Source: Bacillota bacterium
GTDB lineage: Bacteria; Bacillota; Sulfobacillia; RBS10-35; Bu92
Length of the DNA: 64,000 nucleotides
Direction: 5' to 3'
Assembly (NCBI GenBank): GCA_014896375.1
Contig: JADBKN010000021.1
Location: forward strand, 18,933 to 82,932
The translations under genes were made by a program, and so were the position numbers. The notes under the pieces were generated by a model. The model saw only the letters and a list, made by a program, of their open reading frames with translations. It was not told the origin of the DNA and did not search any database. Of this stretch, positions 26,228-36,179 are shown one piece after another; the stretch's first letter is position 1, and the number at the start of each line of letters is the position of its first letter.

Positions 26228-28312
26228 TCACGTCTGGCTGCCCACCGTCACCCGCGCGGAGCACTCCCGATTGCTGCAGGCCTTGTACCGCCCACCGCCG
26301 CGGGCGCGCTTCTCCACAAGGAGGCTGCCGCAGGTGGGGCACTTCTCGCCGGTCGGTTTGTCCCAGACCACGAAGGTGCACCTGGGATAGTTCGTGCAAC
26401 CGTAGAAGACGCGCCCCTTGCGGCTCTGCCGCTGGACGAGGTCCCCGCCGCACACCGGGCAGGCCACCCCGATCTTCTGCAGCAGGGGCCGCGTGTTCTG
26501 GCACTCGGGATACCCCGAGCAGGCGAGGAACGGGCCGAAGCGGCCATGCTTCACCACCATCGGACGGCCGCACTTCTCGCACTTCTCGTCCGTCACTTCT
26601 GGGGTGAGCTCCACGCGGCCGATGCTGTCCTCGGCGCGGTCGAGCTCCGCCGCGAACCGCTGGTAGAAGCCGGCCACGACCTCGCGCCAGTCGGCCTCTC
26701 CCGCCTCGATTTTATCCAGATCGGCCTCCATGGCCGCGGTGAACTCGACGTCGACGACCTCCGGGAAGAACTCCTTCAAGAGGTCGGTGACGACGACGCC
26801 GAGCTCCGTCGGCCGGAAGCGCTTCTCCTCCTTGCGGACATAGCCGCGCTCCTGGATGGTCTCGATGATCGGCGCGTAGGTGCTCGGCCGGCCGATGCCC
26901 TTCTCCTCCAAGGCCCGGATGAGCATCGCCTCCGTGTAGCGCGGCGGCGGCTGCGTGAAGTGCTGCTCCGGTTTCAGTTCGACGAGCTCCAGCTCCTGAC
27001 CCTCGACGAGCTCCGGCAGGCGCGCCTCGCCCTCCTCGCCGTTCTCCTCGTCGCGCCCCTCTGTGTAGAGGACCATGAAACCCGGGAATTTGAGCGTCGA
27101 CCCGGTCGCGCGGAAGCGGTGGCCGGCGGCCTCGATGTCGACCGCCACGGCGTCGTAGACGGCGGGCGCCATCTGGCTGGCCACAAAGCGCTCCCAGATG
27201 AGGCGGTAGAGGCGGTACTGGTCCCGGGTGAGGCTCGCCTTCAACGTCTCCGGGTGACGCGCGGCCCGCGTGGGACGGATGGCCTCGTGCGCGTCCTGCG
27301 CGCCGCCGCCGCCCGCGCGCCGCTGCGAGAAGGCCTCGCCCCACTGGCTGCGGATGTACGCTTGCGCCTCCGCCTGGGCTTCCTGGGAGATGCGCGTGCT
27401 GTCCGTACGGATGTAGGTCACGAGGCCCACAGGGCCCTCCCCGGGCACCTCGAGCCCCTCGTACAGTTGCTGGGCGACGCGCATCGTGCGCTGGGCCGTG
27501 AAGCCGAGCTTGCGCGAGGCCTCCTGCTGCAGGGTGCTCGTGGTGAAGGCGGGCGCCGGGTTGCGGTGCCTCTCCTTGCGCTGCACCGCCACGACCCGGA
27601 AGGAGGCCCCCTCTACGCGGCGCAGGACCTCGTCCACGGCCGCGCGGTCGGGCAGGTCGCGCTTCTCCTCGCCCTCACCCACGTAGCGGGCGGGGAAGGG
27701 CGCCGCGCCGGCGGCGGCGCGCAGGAGCGCGTCGATCGTCCAGTACTCCTGCGGCACGAAGGCCTCGATCTCGCGTTCGCGGTCGACGACGAGCCGCACG
27801 GCCACGGACTGCACGCGCCCGGCGGAGAGCCCGCCGCGCACCTTCCGCCAGAGAAGGGGGCTGAGCTTGTAGCCGACGAGGCGGTCCAATACGCGGCGCG
27901 CCTGCTGGGCGTCGACGAGGCGCTCGTCGATGGGCCGGGGCTCCTTGACGGCGCGCTCCACGGCCGTCTTCGTGATCTCGTTGAAGGTGATGCGCAGCGG
28001 TTGGCTCGGGTCGAGGTCGAGGAGCTGGGTAAGGTGCCAGCTGATGGCCTCGCCCTCGCGATCCGGGTCCGTGGCGAGGAAGACGCCGCTCGCCTTCTTG
28101 AGACCGTCGCGGATCTTCTTGATGACCGGACCCTTGCCGCGGATGGTGATGTACCGCGGCTCGAACCCGTGCTCGATGTCCACGCCCAGCTGGCTCTTCG
28201 GCAGGTCCCGGACGTGCCCCATCGACGCGACCACGGAAAACTTGCGGCCAAGGAACTTCTCGATGGTCTTGGCCTTCGCCGGCGACTCCACGATCACAAT
28301 TGCCTTGGACAA
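26228..28312 (-). CDS. topA: DNA topoisomerase I
   Basis: 694 residues from a TTG start with GGAG 8 nt upstream. Toprim domain at the start ([25 protein letters not shown]), catalytic Tyr300 in [10 protein letters not shown], and a C-terminal tail with three C4 zinc-ribbon motifs (CEKCG...C...C; CPVCGG...C...C; CPTCGS...C...C). It relaxes negative supercoils. A consensus promoter precedes it, which makes sense because the neighbouring genes upstream run in the other direction. Confidence 0.97.
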   Translation of the reverse strand: MSKAIVIVESPAKAKTIEKFLGRKFSVVASMGHVRDLPKSQLGVDIEHGFEPRYITIRGKGPVIKKIRDGLKKASGVFLATDPDREGEAISWHLTQLLDLDPSQPLRITFNEITKTAVERAVKEPRPIDERLVDAQQARRVLDRLVGYKLSPLLWRKVRGGLSAGRVQSVAVRLVVDREREIEAFVPQEYWTIDALLRAAAGAAPFPARYVGEGEEKRDLPDRAAVDEVLRRVEGASFRVVAVQRKERHRNPAPAFTTSTLQQEASRKLGFTAQRTMRVAQQLYEGLEVPGEGPVGLVTYIRTDSTRISQEAQAEAQAYIRSQWGEAFSQRRAGGGGAQDAHEAIRPTRAARHPETLKASLTRDQYRLYRLIWERFVASQMAPAVYDAVAVDIEAAGHRFRATGSTLKFPGFMVLYTEGRDEENGEEGEARLPELVEGQELELVELKPEQHFTQPPPRYTEAMLIRALEEKGIGRPSTYAPIIETIQERGYVRKEEKRFRPTELGVVVTDLLKEFFPEVVDVEFTAAMEADLDKIEAGEADWREVVAGFYQRFAAELDRAEDSIGRVELTPEVTDEKCEKCGRPMVVKHGRFGPFLACSGYPECQNTRPLLQKIGVACPVCGGDLVQRQSRKGRVFYGCTNYPRCTFVVWDKPTGEKCPTCGSLLVEKRARGGGRYKACSNRECSARVTVGSQT

Positions 28313-28335
28313 AGCATCGCTCCGTTCGTCCTGGC

Positions 28336-28365
28336 ATTATAGTCCCATCGTTCCGCCGCTGCCAA
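28336..28365 (-). promoter_or_regulatory. Sigma-A promoter of topA
   Basis: On the minus strand TTGGCA (28360-28365), an 18-nt spacer and a perfect TATAAT (28336-28341) lie about 25 nt before the TTG start of topA. The rest of the 240-bp divergent gap (28366-28552) is a GC-rich stretch with self-complementary runs and, near the plus-strand gene, an AT-rich patch (28505-28535), but no convincing plus-strand promoter. Confidence 0.75.
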
Positions 28366-28552
28366 TGCGACCCCGTTCCGCCCGCCGCGGGCGTTGCGCG
28401 CCCGGCGCGCCGGCCGGACGCGCCGCCCGCCGCGCCGCCGGTCGCTCGACGGAGCAGGAAACGGCCTGTCCCGCCCCAGAATTGTCCCCTTAGCTTTGAG
28501 CCGATGTCGCCTGTTTATCATTAGTAATTAGTAAGAGGAGGGGTTCGCGTCG

Positions 28553-29635
28553 ATGCGCTACACCATCCTGAAGTCGTCGGACGATGGATTTCTCGGCCGG
28601 CTGCTCACCGGCCTGCAGGCCGTCCTCGACCTGCACGGCCACATCCGTGCGGACGCCGACGATCCCGACCTCGGCCTCGCCATCCAGGTCGCCGACCCGG
28701 CGGAGCCGCGGCCCTTCCGGCGTCAGTCGCGGGGCACCTTCGTGGTCACCATCATGGAGGGCGAGGACGGGGACAACCTGCTGCAGCGCGCCTACCCGTA
28801 TCTGGTGCGGACGCTCTCCAACCTCCTGGTCTACGTCACGGACACCGGCGGCCGGCGCACGCTCCACTTCGTCACGCCTGAGTTGGGCCACTACCAGGTG
28901 GGCTACGACGCGGCCGAGGAGTCGGCGTTCTTCGAGGAAGTGTACCGCCGTCTCAAGCCTTTGGCCCAGTCGCGCTTCGTCCTCGACAACATCTTCGAAC
29001 CCGACCTGCCGCGGGAGCTCTGGGACGGTAACGAGACCACGCGCGCCCTGGCCGAGGCCGGCCGGCGCCTGGCCGCCCTGGATCTCCTGCCCGCGCCCTT
29101 CCCCCTGGACCAGTACCTTTCGCCGCGTGACCTGCGCCATCTCAAGCTCCTTTACGGGATTGGCGGGCTGAGCTACGGCAACCTCAGCGCCCGCCACGAG
29201 GGCGACACCTTCTGGATGAGCGCCAGCGGCATCGACAAGTCGCAAATGGAAGTTGTCGGCCGCGACATTCTCCTCGTCAAGGGTTACGACCCCGAACGCC
29301 AGGCGATGATCCTCAGCGTGGCGGCCGATCGCGAACCGCGGCGCGTGTCGGTGGACGCCATCGAGCACTGGATGATCTACCGCGAGCATCCGGAAGTGGG
29401 CGCCATCATTCACATCCACGCCTGGATGGACGGCGTGCCTTCCACCGAGATCAATTACCCGTGCGGCACGTACGAGCTGGCCACGTCGGTGGCAGAGCTC
29501 GTGCGCCGCGCACCCGACCCGGCCGCGGCCGTCATCGGGCTGAAGAACCACGGCCTCACCATCACCGGTCGGTCGCTGGACGATATCTTCGAGCGCATCG
29601 AGGGCCGCGTCCAGCGCCAGGTGCCGATGGTCTGA
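28553..29635 (+). CDS. Class II aldolase/adducin-domain protein with an uncharacterised N-terminal domain
   Basis: 360 residues; AGGAGGGG lies 9 nt before the ATG. Residues about 190-355 form a class II aldolase/adducin domain: YGNLSARHEG, SASGIDKSQM, the zinc ligand pair H287-x-H289 and H333 in KNHGLTITG. Such enzymes cleave or epimerise phosphorylated sugars with a bound divalent metal. Residues 1-180 match nothing I recognise. It forms a two-gene plus-strand unit with the zinc dehydrogenase 15 nt downstream, suggesting a sugar or polyol pathway. Substrate unknown. Confidence 0.8.
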   Translation: MRYTILKSSDDGFLGRLLTGLQAVLDLHGHIRADADDPDLGLAIQVADPAEPRPFRRQSRGTFVVTIMEGEDGDNLLQRAYPYLVRTLSNLLVYVTDTGGRRTLHFVTPELGHYQVGYDAAEESAFFEEVYRRLKPLAQSRFVLDNIFEPDLPRELWDGNETTRALAEAGRRLAALDLLPAPFPLDQYLSPRDLRHLKLLYGIGGLSYGNLSARHEGDTFWMSASGIDKSQMEVVGRDILLVKGYDPERQAMILSVAADREPRRVSVDAIEHWMIYREHPEVGAIIHIHAWMDGVPSTEINYPCGTYELATSVAELVRRAPDPAAAVIGLKNHGLTITGRSLDDIFERIEGRVQRQVPMV

Positions 29636-29650
29636 CGGAGGATACCCCGG

Positions 29651-30865
29651 GTGGACGCGCTGGTCTATCGCCTGTCCCTCCCCCGCGTGGTGCTGACGAG
29701 GCTGCTGGGCCCGCGCTTCCGGTGGCTGGTCTACGGCCCGGCGGGCCCGCTGGCCTACACGCGGCTGCCCGACCCGCAGCCTCCGGGCGACGACTGGGCG
29801 GTCGTGCGCCCGCGGCTGGCTGGCGTCTGCGGGTCCGACCTGGGCGTGCTCACTGCACACTCGAGCCCCTCCGCCTCGCCCTTCAGCTCCTTCCCGGCGG
29901 TGCTGGGCCACGAGATCTACGGCGTCATCGAGCGATCCGGCTCTGGAGTCCCCCTGCCCGCTGGGACGCGGGTGGTCGTGGACCCCTCCATCACCTGCGC
30001 CATGCGCGGCCTGCCGCCCTGTCCCGCCTGCGCCGAGGGTCTGCCCTACCTGTGCCGGCGTTGCACCGAGGGAGATCTCTCGCCCGGATTCCTGGTCGGC
30101 TTCTGCCGTGACCTGCCCGGCGGTTGGGCGGAGCGCACGGTGGCGCATGCCTCCCAGCTTCACGCGGTTCCCGACGCCGTGTCGGACGAGCGCGCCGTAC
30201 TGGTGGAACCCCTCGCCGTCTCGTTCCACGGCGTGTTGCGACGGACGCCCGCGCCGGGCGCACGCGTCCTGGTCATCGGGGCCGGCACCATCGGGCTGTG
30301 CACTCTCGCCGCCCTGAAGCTTCTTGGGGTCGACGCCCACGTCACCGTCGCGGCCCGTCACGGCATTCAGGCCGAACTCGCCCGGGCCCTGGGCGCCGAC
30401 GCGGTGGTCCCGTCCCGGGACATCGGCGCCGCCGCCCGCGACGCCGGCGCCCGGCCCTTCCAGCCGCTCATCGGCCGGGAGGTCTATCGCGGCGGCTTCG
30501 ATTTCGTCTTCGACTGCGTCGGCACCCGCCGCTCCCTGGACGACGCCCTGCGCGTCGCCCGAGAGGGCGGCACCGTGGTGGTCCTGGGCGGCGCGGGCGA
30601 GATCGGCCGCCTGGACTGGAGCTTCGTCTGGATGCGGGAGCTGACGATCGTCGGCTCCGTGGGGTACGGAACGGAACGGGTCGGCGAGCGCCGCGCGCAC
30701 ACGTTCGAGCTGGTGTTGGAGGCGTTGGCCGAACATCCCGAGATGCCCGTGGAGCGGATGATCACCCACCGGTTCCCCCTGCGGCGCTACCGTGACGCCC
30801 TGCGGGCGGCCCTGGACCGGCGCGCTTCGGGTGCCGTGAAGATCGTGTTCACTCCGGACGCCTAG
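29651..30865 (+). CDS. Zinc-dependent medium-chain dehydrogenase
   Basis: 404 residues from a GTG with GGAGGAT upstream. Catalytic zinc ligands are suggested by AGVCGSDLG and LGHEIYGVIE; a structural zinc loop has a Cys-rich cluster (TCAMRGLPPCPACAEGLPYL, then C). The Rossmann motif is VIGAGTIGL, followed by EGGTVVVLGGAGEIG. It is longer than typical (about 350) because of extra residues at the N terminus and in the zinc loop. Probably oxidises a sugar or polyol, working with the aldolase-like protein encoded just upstream; substrate not inferable. Confidence 0.85.
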   Translation: MDALVYRLSLPRVVLTRLLGPRFRWLVYGPAGPLAYTRLPDPQPPGDDWAVVRPRLAGVCGSDLGVLTAHSSPSASPFSSFPAVLGHEIYGVIERSGSGVPLPAGTRVVVDPSITCAMRGLPPCPACAEGLPYLCRRCTEGDLSPGFLVGFCRDLPGGWAERTVAHASQLHAVPDAVSDERAVLVEPLAVSFHGVLRRTPAPGARVLVIGAGTIGLCTLAALKLLGVDAHVTVAARHGIQAELARALGADAVVPSRDIGAAARDAGARPFQPLIGREVYRGGFDFVFDCVGTRRSLDDALRVAREGGTVVVLGGAGEIGRLDWSFVWMRELTIVGSVGYGTERVGERRAHTFELVLEALAEHPEMPVERMITHRFPLRRYRDALRAALDRRASGAVKIVFTPDA

Positions 30866-30890
30866 CCGCAGGACGCGTGCCGTCGCTCCG

Positions 30891-32102
30891 TCACTCCCAT
30901 GGCGAACGGGCGTAGCCCGCCTCGGTGCGCTCGACGAGCCCCGCCAGCTCCAGGCGGGACAGGGCGACGAGCGCGGCCGGCACCGTCAACCCGGTCCTTT
31001 CGGCCAGGACGTCGACGGATTGTGGCCGCGACGTCACGGCGCGGTACACGGCGGTCGCGGAAGGATCGGCCAGCCCTCGCAGCGCCGGCGGCTCCTCCGC
31101 TCCCGCGCCCGCGCCTCCTGCCGATCGAGGGCGCTCCCCCAGGCGCTCCCGGTCCCGTTCGTCCAGCATGCGGATCACGTCCTCGGAGCCGGTGACCGTC
31201 GCCGCGCCGTCCGCCAGCAGTGCGTTCGAGCCCCTGGACAGGGCGCGGTCGACGTCCCCCGGCACCGCGCCCACGGCGACGCCGAGCTCCAGCGCGTGCC
31301 GCGCGGTGACCAGCGACCCGCTCCGCTCGCCGGCTTCGACGACGACCACGGCGCTCGCGAGCGCCGCGATGACCCGGTTTCGCAGGGGGAACGTCTCTTT
31401 CCGCGGGCGAAAGCCGAGCGGAAACTCGCTCAGCACCGCGCCCTGCTCCGCCACGGCCGCGGCCAGGCCCTCATGCTCCGGCGGGTACGTGCGGTCCATG
31501 CCCGCGCCCAGCACGGCGACCGTGAACCCGCCGGCCTCCAGCGCGCCCCGGTGCGCGGCGGCGTCAACACCCCGCGCGAGGCCCGAGACGACGCACACGC
31601 CCGCGCCGGCCAGGTCCCTCGCGAGCTGACGGGCCATGCGCAGCCCGTAGGCATCCGCGCGGCGCGCGCCGACGATGGCCACGCACGGCGTGTCGGGCAG
31701 TGCGCCCCGCACGTACAGGAGCACGGGTGGCCCGACGTTCTCGTGCGCCTGCGCCAGGCGCAGGAGGCGACGCGGGTAGGCACCGTCGAACGCGGTGACG
31801 ACGGTCGCACCGATTTCCCGGCAACGGCGAACCAGGTCCTCGCCGCGCCCGCGCGCCGGGCCGCCCGTGACGCCGGCGCCGGCTTCCCCAGGTGCCCGGA
31901 GACCGGCTGGACCCGCACCCATCCCGGACGCCAGGGCCGCACCGGGGTCCGGAAACGCTCGGATCACGCGCCGTGCGACGGACGGCATCCAAAGGGCGCC
32001 GGCGTGCAGCTCCAGCCACGCCGGGAGACGCTCGGGATGGCCCTGGAGCCGCCAGCCGTCCGCCCGCTCCGGCAAAAACGCTTCCTCACACTGGAGTTCC
32101 AT
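30891..32102 (-). CDS. dprA: DNA-processing protein DprA (Smf)
   Basis: 403 residues. The Rossmann-like core carries the family signatures VAIVGARRADAYGLRMA, VVSGLARGVDAAAHRGALE, and ETFPLRNRVIAALASAVVVV; a C-terminal winged helix (about 345-400) follows. DprA loads RecA onto incoming single-stranded DNA in transformation. The N-terminal start is uncertain: the ATG used has no good ribosome site. It is convergent with the dehydrogenase gene (25 nt apart) and normally would lie directly before topA. Confidence 0.94.
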   Translation of the reverse strand: MELQCEEAFLPERADGWRLQGHPERLPAWLELHAGALWMPSVARRVIRAFPDPGAALASGMGAGPAGLRAPGEAGAGVTGGPARGRGEDLVRRCREIGATVVTAFDGAYPRRLLRLAQAHENVGPPVLLYVRGALPDTPCVAIVGARRADAYGLRMARQLARDLAGAGVCVVSGLARGVDAAAHRGALEAGGFTVAVLGAGMDRTYPPEHEGLAAAVAEQGAVLSEFPLGFRPRKETFPLRNRVIAALASAVVVVEAGERSGSLVTARHALELGVAVGAVPGDVDRALSRGSNALLADGAATVTGSEDVIRMLDERDRERLGERPRSAGGAGAGAEEPPALRGLADPSATAVYRAVTSRPQSVDVLAERTGLTVPAALVALSRLELAGLVERTEAGYARSPWE

Positions 32103-32143
32103 ATTTTGGGTGATTCGCTGGGTTCGTGACGGGTTCCTGCCGC

Positions 32144-33973
32144 CTAGCCGCCGGCCATGCGGGGGACGCTCTCGATCTGCGCGCGGTGGAATTCGGCGTA
32201 GCGGCCGCCACGGGCAAGGAGCTCCGCGTGGCGGCCCGCTTCGACAATCCGGCCTTCTTCAAGCACCAGGATCAGATCGGCGTCGCGGACGGTCGACAGG
32301 CGGTGCGCGATCACGATGGACGTGCGGCCCTCCGTCAGCCGCGCCAGCGCCTTCTGGATTATGACCTCCGTGGCGGCGTCGATGTTGGAGGTGGCCTCGT
32401 CGAGGATGAGGATGCGAGGATCCCTCAGAAGCGCACGCGCGAAGGCGACGAGCTGGCGCTGGCCGGCGGAGAGGCTCGCGCCGCGCTCGTGCACCACGGT
32501 GGCGTAGCCGTGGGGCAGCCGCTCGATGAACTCGTGGGCGCCCACCGCGCACGCCGCCGCCACGACCTCCTCGTCCGAGGCGCCTGGGCGGCCGTAGCGG
32601 ATGTTCTCCGCCACGGTGCCGGAGAAGAGGAAGTTGTCCTGCAGGACGATGCCCATGTGCGCGCGCAGCTCCCGTTGCGGGACGTCGCGGATGTCCACGC
32701 CGTCGACGAGGATGCGACCGCTCCAAGGGTCGTAGAAGCGCGCGAGGAGATTGATGACGCTCGACTTGCCGGCGCCCGTGTGGCCGACGAGCGCCACCCG
32801 TTGGCCGGGCTCCGCCACGAAGGAGATGCCGTGCAGGACCTCCTTGCCCTCCTCGTAGCCGAAGCGCACGTCCTCGAACTCCACGCGGCCGCGCACGCGA
32901 CGCAGCGGGCGCGCGTCCGGTCGGTCGGTGATCTCGGGCGGCGTGTCAAGCACGCGGAAGATCTTCTCCGCCGCAGCCATGGCCTGTTGCATCTGCGTGT
33001 AGAACTGCGCCATGTCGCGCATCGGGCGGTAGAAACGGTCCATGTACTGCACAAACGCGACGAGCACGCCGATGTCGACGGCCCGCGCGATCTCCAGGCG
33101 GCCGCCGTACCAGAGGATGAGCGCCGTGCCGAGGGCGCCGATGAGGTCGACGGTCGGCATGAAGAGCGCGTTCAGCCCCTCCGCCTGCATGTTGGCGCGG
33201 AAGTTGCGCTCGTTGACGCCCGTGAAGCGCTCCAGGTTGCGGTCTTCCCGCGAGAAGGACTGCGTCACGCGCATCCCGGAAATGCTCTCCTGTAGGTTCG
33301 CGTAGACGTCCGCGATCGTGTTGCGGACCTCGCCATAGGCGCGGCGCACGCGCTCGCTGAAGCGGAAGACGACGGCGGCCAGGATCGGCAGCACCGCGAA
33401 CGAGGCGAGCGCCAGACGCGCATCGAGGCTGACCATCGCCGCCACGATCGTCACGAGGCTGACGACGCTGCCGACGATCGTCAGGACGCTCTGCGTGAGC
33501 ATCTCCTCGATCGTGTTGACGTCGTTGGTGACGCGCGACATGATCACGCCCGCCGGCTGGCTGTCGAAGAAGCGGAAGGAAAGGCGCTGCAGGTGCGCAT
33601 AGAGCTCCGCACGCAGCGCGTAGATCGCGTTCTGGCCGGCCCAGGACATGAAGTAGGTCTGCGTGTACTGCGCGCCCCAGGAGACTAGGGAGGCGCACAG
33701 ATAAAGGGCGGCGAGCGCAGCGATGCCGCCGGGCACCCCTGGCGGGAGCGCGCCTCCCTGAGACGTGGCGCGCGCCGCCGGCACGATGTAGCGGTCGATG
33801 GCGATGGCGGTCAGGTAGGGCCCCGCCTGGGTGGCCACGGTGCCCACCAAGAGCGCCAGCGACGCCAGGAGGAAGTCCCGGCGGTAGGGCGCGAGATACC
33901 GCAGCAGGCGGCGGAACACCGCCCCGTTGAAAGGTGCGCGGTCGGCAAGCACGTCATCGCGGCGCGGCGGCAT
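32144..33973 (-). CDS. ABC exporter (fused membrane and ATPase domains), second of a pair
   Basis: 609 residues. Six membrane helices (about 25-320) with an exporter fold, then an ATPase domain with Walker A GHTGAGKSS, signature LSAGQRQ and Walker B ILILDEATSNID (catalytic Glu present). MdlB/BmrA-like multidrug or lipid exporters look like this. The gene follows the other ABC exporter by 30 nt, so a heterodimer is likely, although both halves keep canonical catalytic sites. Substrate unknown. Confidence 0.9.
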   Translation of the reverse strand: MPPRRDDVLADRAPFNGAVFRRLLRYLAPYRRDFLLASLALLVGTVATQAGPYLTAIAIDRYIVPAARATSQGGALPPGVPGGIAALAALYLCASLVSWGAQYTQTYFMSWAGQNAIYALRAELYAHLQRLSFRFFDSQPAGVIMSRVTNDVNTIEEMLTQSVLTIVGSVVSLVTIVAAMVSLDARLALASFAVLPILAAVVFRFSERVRRAYGEVRNTIADVYANLQESISGMRVTQSFSREDRNLERFTGVNERNFRANMQAEGLNALFMPTVDLIGALGTALILWYGGRLEIARAVDIGVLVAFVQYMDRFYRPMRDMAQFYTQMQQAMAAAEKIFRVLDTPPEITDRPDARPLRRVRGRVEFEDVRFGYEEGKEVLHGISFVAEPGQRVALVGHTGAGKSSVINLLARFYDPWSGRILVDGVDIRDVPQRELRAHMGIVLQDNFLFSGTVAENIRYGRPGASDEEVVAAACAVGAHEFIERLPHGYATVVHERGASLSAGQRQLVAFARALLRDPRILILDEATSNIDAATEVIIQKALARLTEGRTSIVIAHRLSTVRDADLILVLEEGRIVEAGRHAELLARGGRYAEFHRAQIESVPRMAGG

Positions 33974-34003
33974 GACCTGTCCTCCCTCCGACCGTCACCG
34001 GCA

Positions 34004-35767
34004 TCAGCCCGCGGCGTCGCGCCCGGCCGGCGCGGCGCGCGCCGTCTCCTCCTCCTGGAGGCGGATGATCTCGCGGAAGAGGCCCGGTTGCGCCTCCAGC
34101 TCGGCCGGCGTGCCCATCTGCACGATGCGGCCGCGGTCGAGCACGATCACCCGGTCCGCGAGACGGATCGTGGAGGCGCGGTGGGCGACGACGAACGACG
34201 TGCGCCCGGACATGAGCCGCCGCAGCGCCTCGCGGATCAGCTCCTCCGTCTTCGTGTCGACGCTGGAGGTGGCCTCGTCCAGGATGAGGATGCGCGGGTC
34301 AAGGAGCAGCGCGCGCGCGATGGCCACGCGCTGCTTCTGGCCTCCGGAGAGCCCCACGCCGCGCTCGCCGACGACCGTGTCATAACCCTGCGGCAGGCTC
34401 ATGATGAAGTCGTGGATCTGGGCCGCCTTCGCCGCCGCGACGATCTCCGCTCGGCTCGCGTCAGGGCGCCCGTAGGCGATGTTCTCGGCGATGGAGGCCG
34501 AGAAGAGGAACGTCTCCTGCGGCACGATGCCGATGTGGCGGCGGAGGTCGGCCAGTTTCAGATCGCGCACATCATGGCCGTCGACGAGCACGCGCCCCTC
34601 TTCGACATCGTAGAAACGCGGGATGAGGTGCATGATCGTGCTCTTGCCGGATCCCGTCGTGCCGAGGAGCGCGATCGTCTCGCCCGGCTCCACGTGGAAG
34701 GAGACGTCGTCGAGCACCCACGGGCCCTCCGGCTCGTAGCGGAAGCGCACCCGCTCAAAGGCGACCTCGCCGCGCACGGACGGCAGCCGGCGCGCGTTCG
34801 GGCGCTCGACGACGTCCGGGCGCTCGTCCAGGAGGTCGAAGACCCGCGTGGCGGCCGCGATGGCGCGGGAGCCCATGTTCACGAGCCAGCCGAGCTGGCG
34901 CAGCGGGAAGAAGAGCATGCCGAGCAGCTGCAGGAAGGCGACGAGCGTGCCCAGCGTGATGACGCCGGTGACGACGCGCCAGCCGCCCACCCCGAGGGCG
35001 AGCACGGTGCCGAGGTCGGCCGTGAGGCTCATGAGGGGGAACCAGAAGGCACGCTGGCGCATGGCGTCCAGGTTCTGCTCCAGGTAACGCCAGTTGGCGC
35101 GGCCGAACTTCTCCACCTCGTAGGGCTCGGCCGTGAAGGCCCGCACCACGCGCACGCCCGTGACGTTCTCCTGAAGGATGGCGGTGATCTCCGCCTGTCG
35201 CTGCTGGATCTCCTGGTATTTGGGGCGCACGCGCCGGTTGAACTGGACGATGACGAGCACGAGGACCGGCAGCACCGGCAGGACGAGCGCCGTCAAAAGA
35301 GCGTCCAGCGAGAAGAGGTAGACCAGCACCGCCGCGAAGAGGAGCAGCTGGTTGGCCATCATGAGAAGGCCGAAGCCGAGAAAGCGCCGCAGGAGCTCGA
35401 CGTCCTGCGCCACGCGGCTCATGATCTGCCCCGTCTGGGCGCGGTCGTAGAAGCGGAAGGACAGCGCCTGGAGGTGCGCGTACAGCTCCCCGCGCACGTC
35501 GAAGATGATGCGCTGCGACATGAACGCCATGGCGTAGCGCTGGAAGAACCAGAACGCGCCCTTGACGGCCGCGACGGCGACGACGGCCGAGGCGAGCCAC
35601 GGCAGCCACGCGTAATGACCTTCGCGCAAGACGAAGTCGATCACGTGGCGCGTGATGTAGGGCACGGAGAGATCCATCGACGTGCCCACGACCAGCCCGC
35701 CCAGGCCCACCGCCAGCGAACGCCGGTAGGGGCGCGAGTACCGGAGGAGACGCCAGAGAACGTTCAT
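34004..35767 (-). CDS. ABC exporter (fused membrane and ATPase domains), first of a pair
   Basis: 587 residues. Exporter membrane domain (about 15-310) followed by an ATPase domain with Walker A GTTGSGKST, signature LSGGQKQR and Walker B ILILDEATSSVD. Similar to MdlA/YfiB-type exporters. Paired with the next ABC gene. The two genes interrupt the usual yraN/comM-dprA neighbourhood, suggesting an insertion in this lineage. Confidence 0.9.
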   Translation of the reverse strand: MNVLWRLLRYSRPYRRSLAVGLGGLVVGTSMDLSVPYITRHVIDFVLREGHYAWLPWLASAVVAVAAVKGAFWFFQRYAMAFMSQRIIFDVRGELYAHLQALSFRFYDRAQTGQIMSRVAQDVELLRRFLGFGLLMMANQLLLFAAVLVYLFSLDALLTALVLPVLPVLVLVIVQFNRRVRPKYQEIQQRQAEITAILQENVTGVRVVRAFTAEPYEVEKFGRANWRYLEQNLDAMRQRAFWFPLMSLTADLGTVLALGVGGWRVVTGVITLGTLVAFLQLLGMLFFPLRQLGWLVNMGSRAIAAATRVFDLLDERPDVVERPNARRLPSVRGEVAFERVRFRYEPEGPWVLDDVSFHVEPGETIALLGTTGSGKSTIMHLIPRFYDVEEGRVLVDGHDVRDLKLADLRRHIGIVPQETFLFSASIAENIAYGRPDASRAEIVAAAKAAQIHDFIMSLPQGYDTVVGERGVGLSGGQKQRVAIARALLLDPRILILDEATSSVDTKTEELIREALRRLMSGRTSFVVAHRASTIRLADRVIVLDRGRIVQMGTPAELEAQPGLFREIIRLQEEETARAAPAGRDAAG

Positions 35768-35827
35768 GCCTCCATGATACGCTCTCCTGCGCGAAACTCC
35801 TTCGGGTTTCGAAAGAACGGGCCCGCC

Positions 35828-36055
35828 CTAGCGGCCGCGATCGCGTCCGCGCCGCTGCACGACGAGCCCCGAGGCGGAGATGAAGAGGCCCACGCTGGCG
35901 ATGAGCGCCGGCTCCACGTGGAGCGCGGCCGCGAGGCGCTCCGCCTGCCACACGACCGCCGCCCCGGCCAGCATGATGAGGAGACCCTGCGTGCCGCCGT
36001 CCAGCCCGCCCCGCCGCGGCGGGCGCGACGGACCCGCACCCTTCCCTTCGGGCAC
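35828..36055 (-). CDS. Small membrane protein, unknown function
   Basis: 75 residues from a GTG; the frame is open further upstream but with poorer composition and overlap toward comM's leader. A basic N-terminal part (RPPRRGG) precedes two hydrophobic helices (GLLIMLAGAAVVW and ALIASVGLFISASGLVV) and a basic tail. It precedes the ABC exporter pair on the same strand by 60 nt. No family is recognised. Confidence 0.5.
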   Translation of the reverse strand: MPEGKGAGPSRPPRRGGLDGGTQGLLIMLAGAAVVWQAERLAAALHVEPALIASVGLFISASGLVVQRRGRDRGR

Positions 36056-36179
36056 ACCGTTCCCCCCTCGCCGTCGCCCCCGCTGGAGACGTGCTGTGTC
36101 CACTCATTCCCCGCCCTGCCCCGCGTCCCTTTGCCCAGGATTTTCCAGTCCAGCGTCGAAGCCCTCGAGACGAGGAGGG

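Noticed and set aside
32144..35767. ABC pair as a degenerate-site heterodimer (TM287/288 type)
   Set aside because: Both ATPase domains keep the catalytic glutamate and near-normal signature motifs, so degeneracy is not supported.
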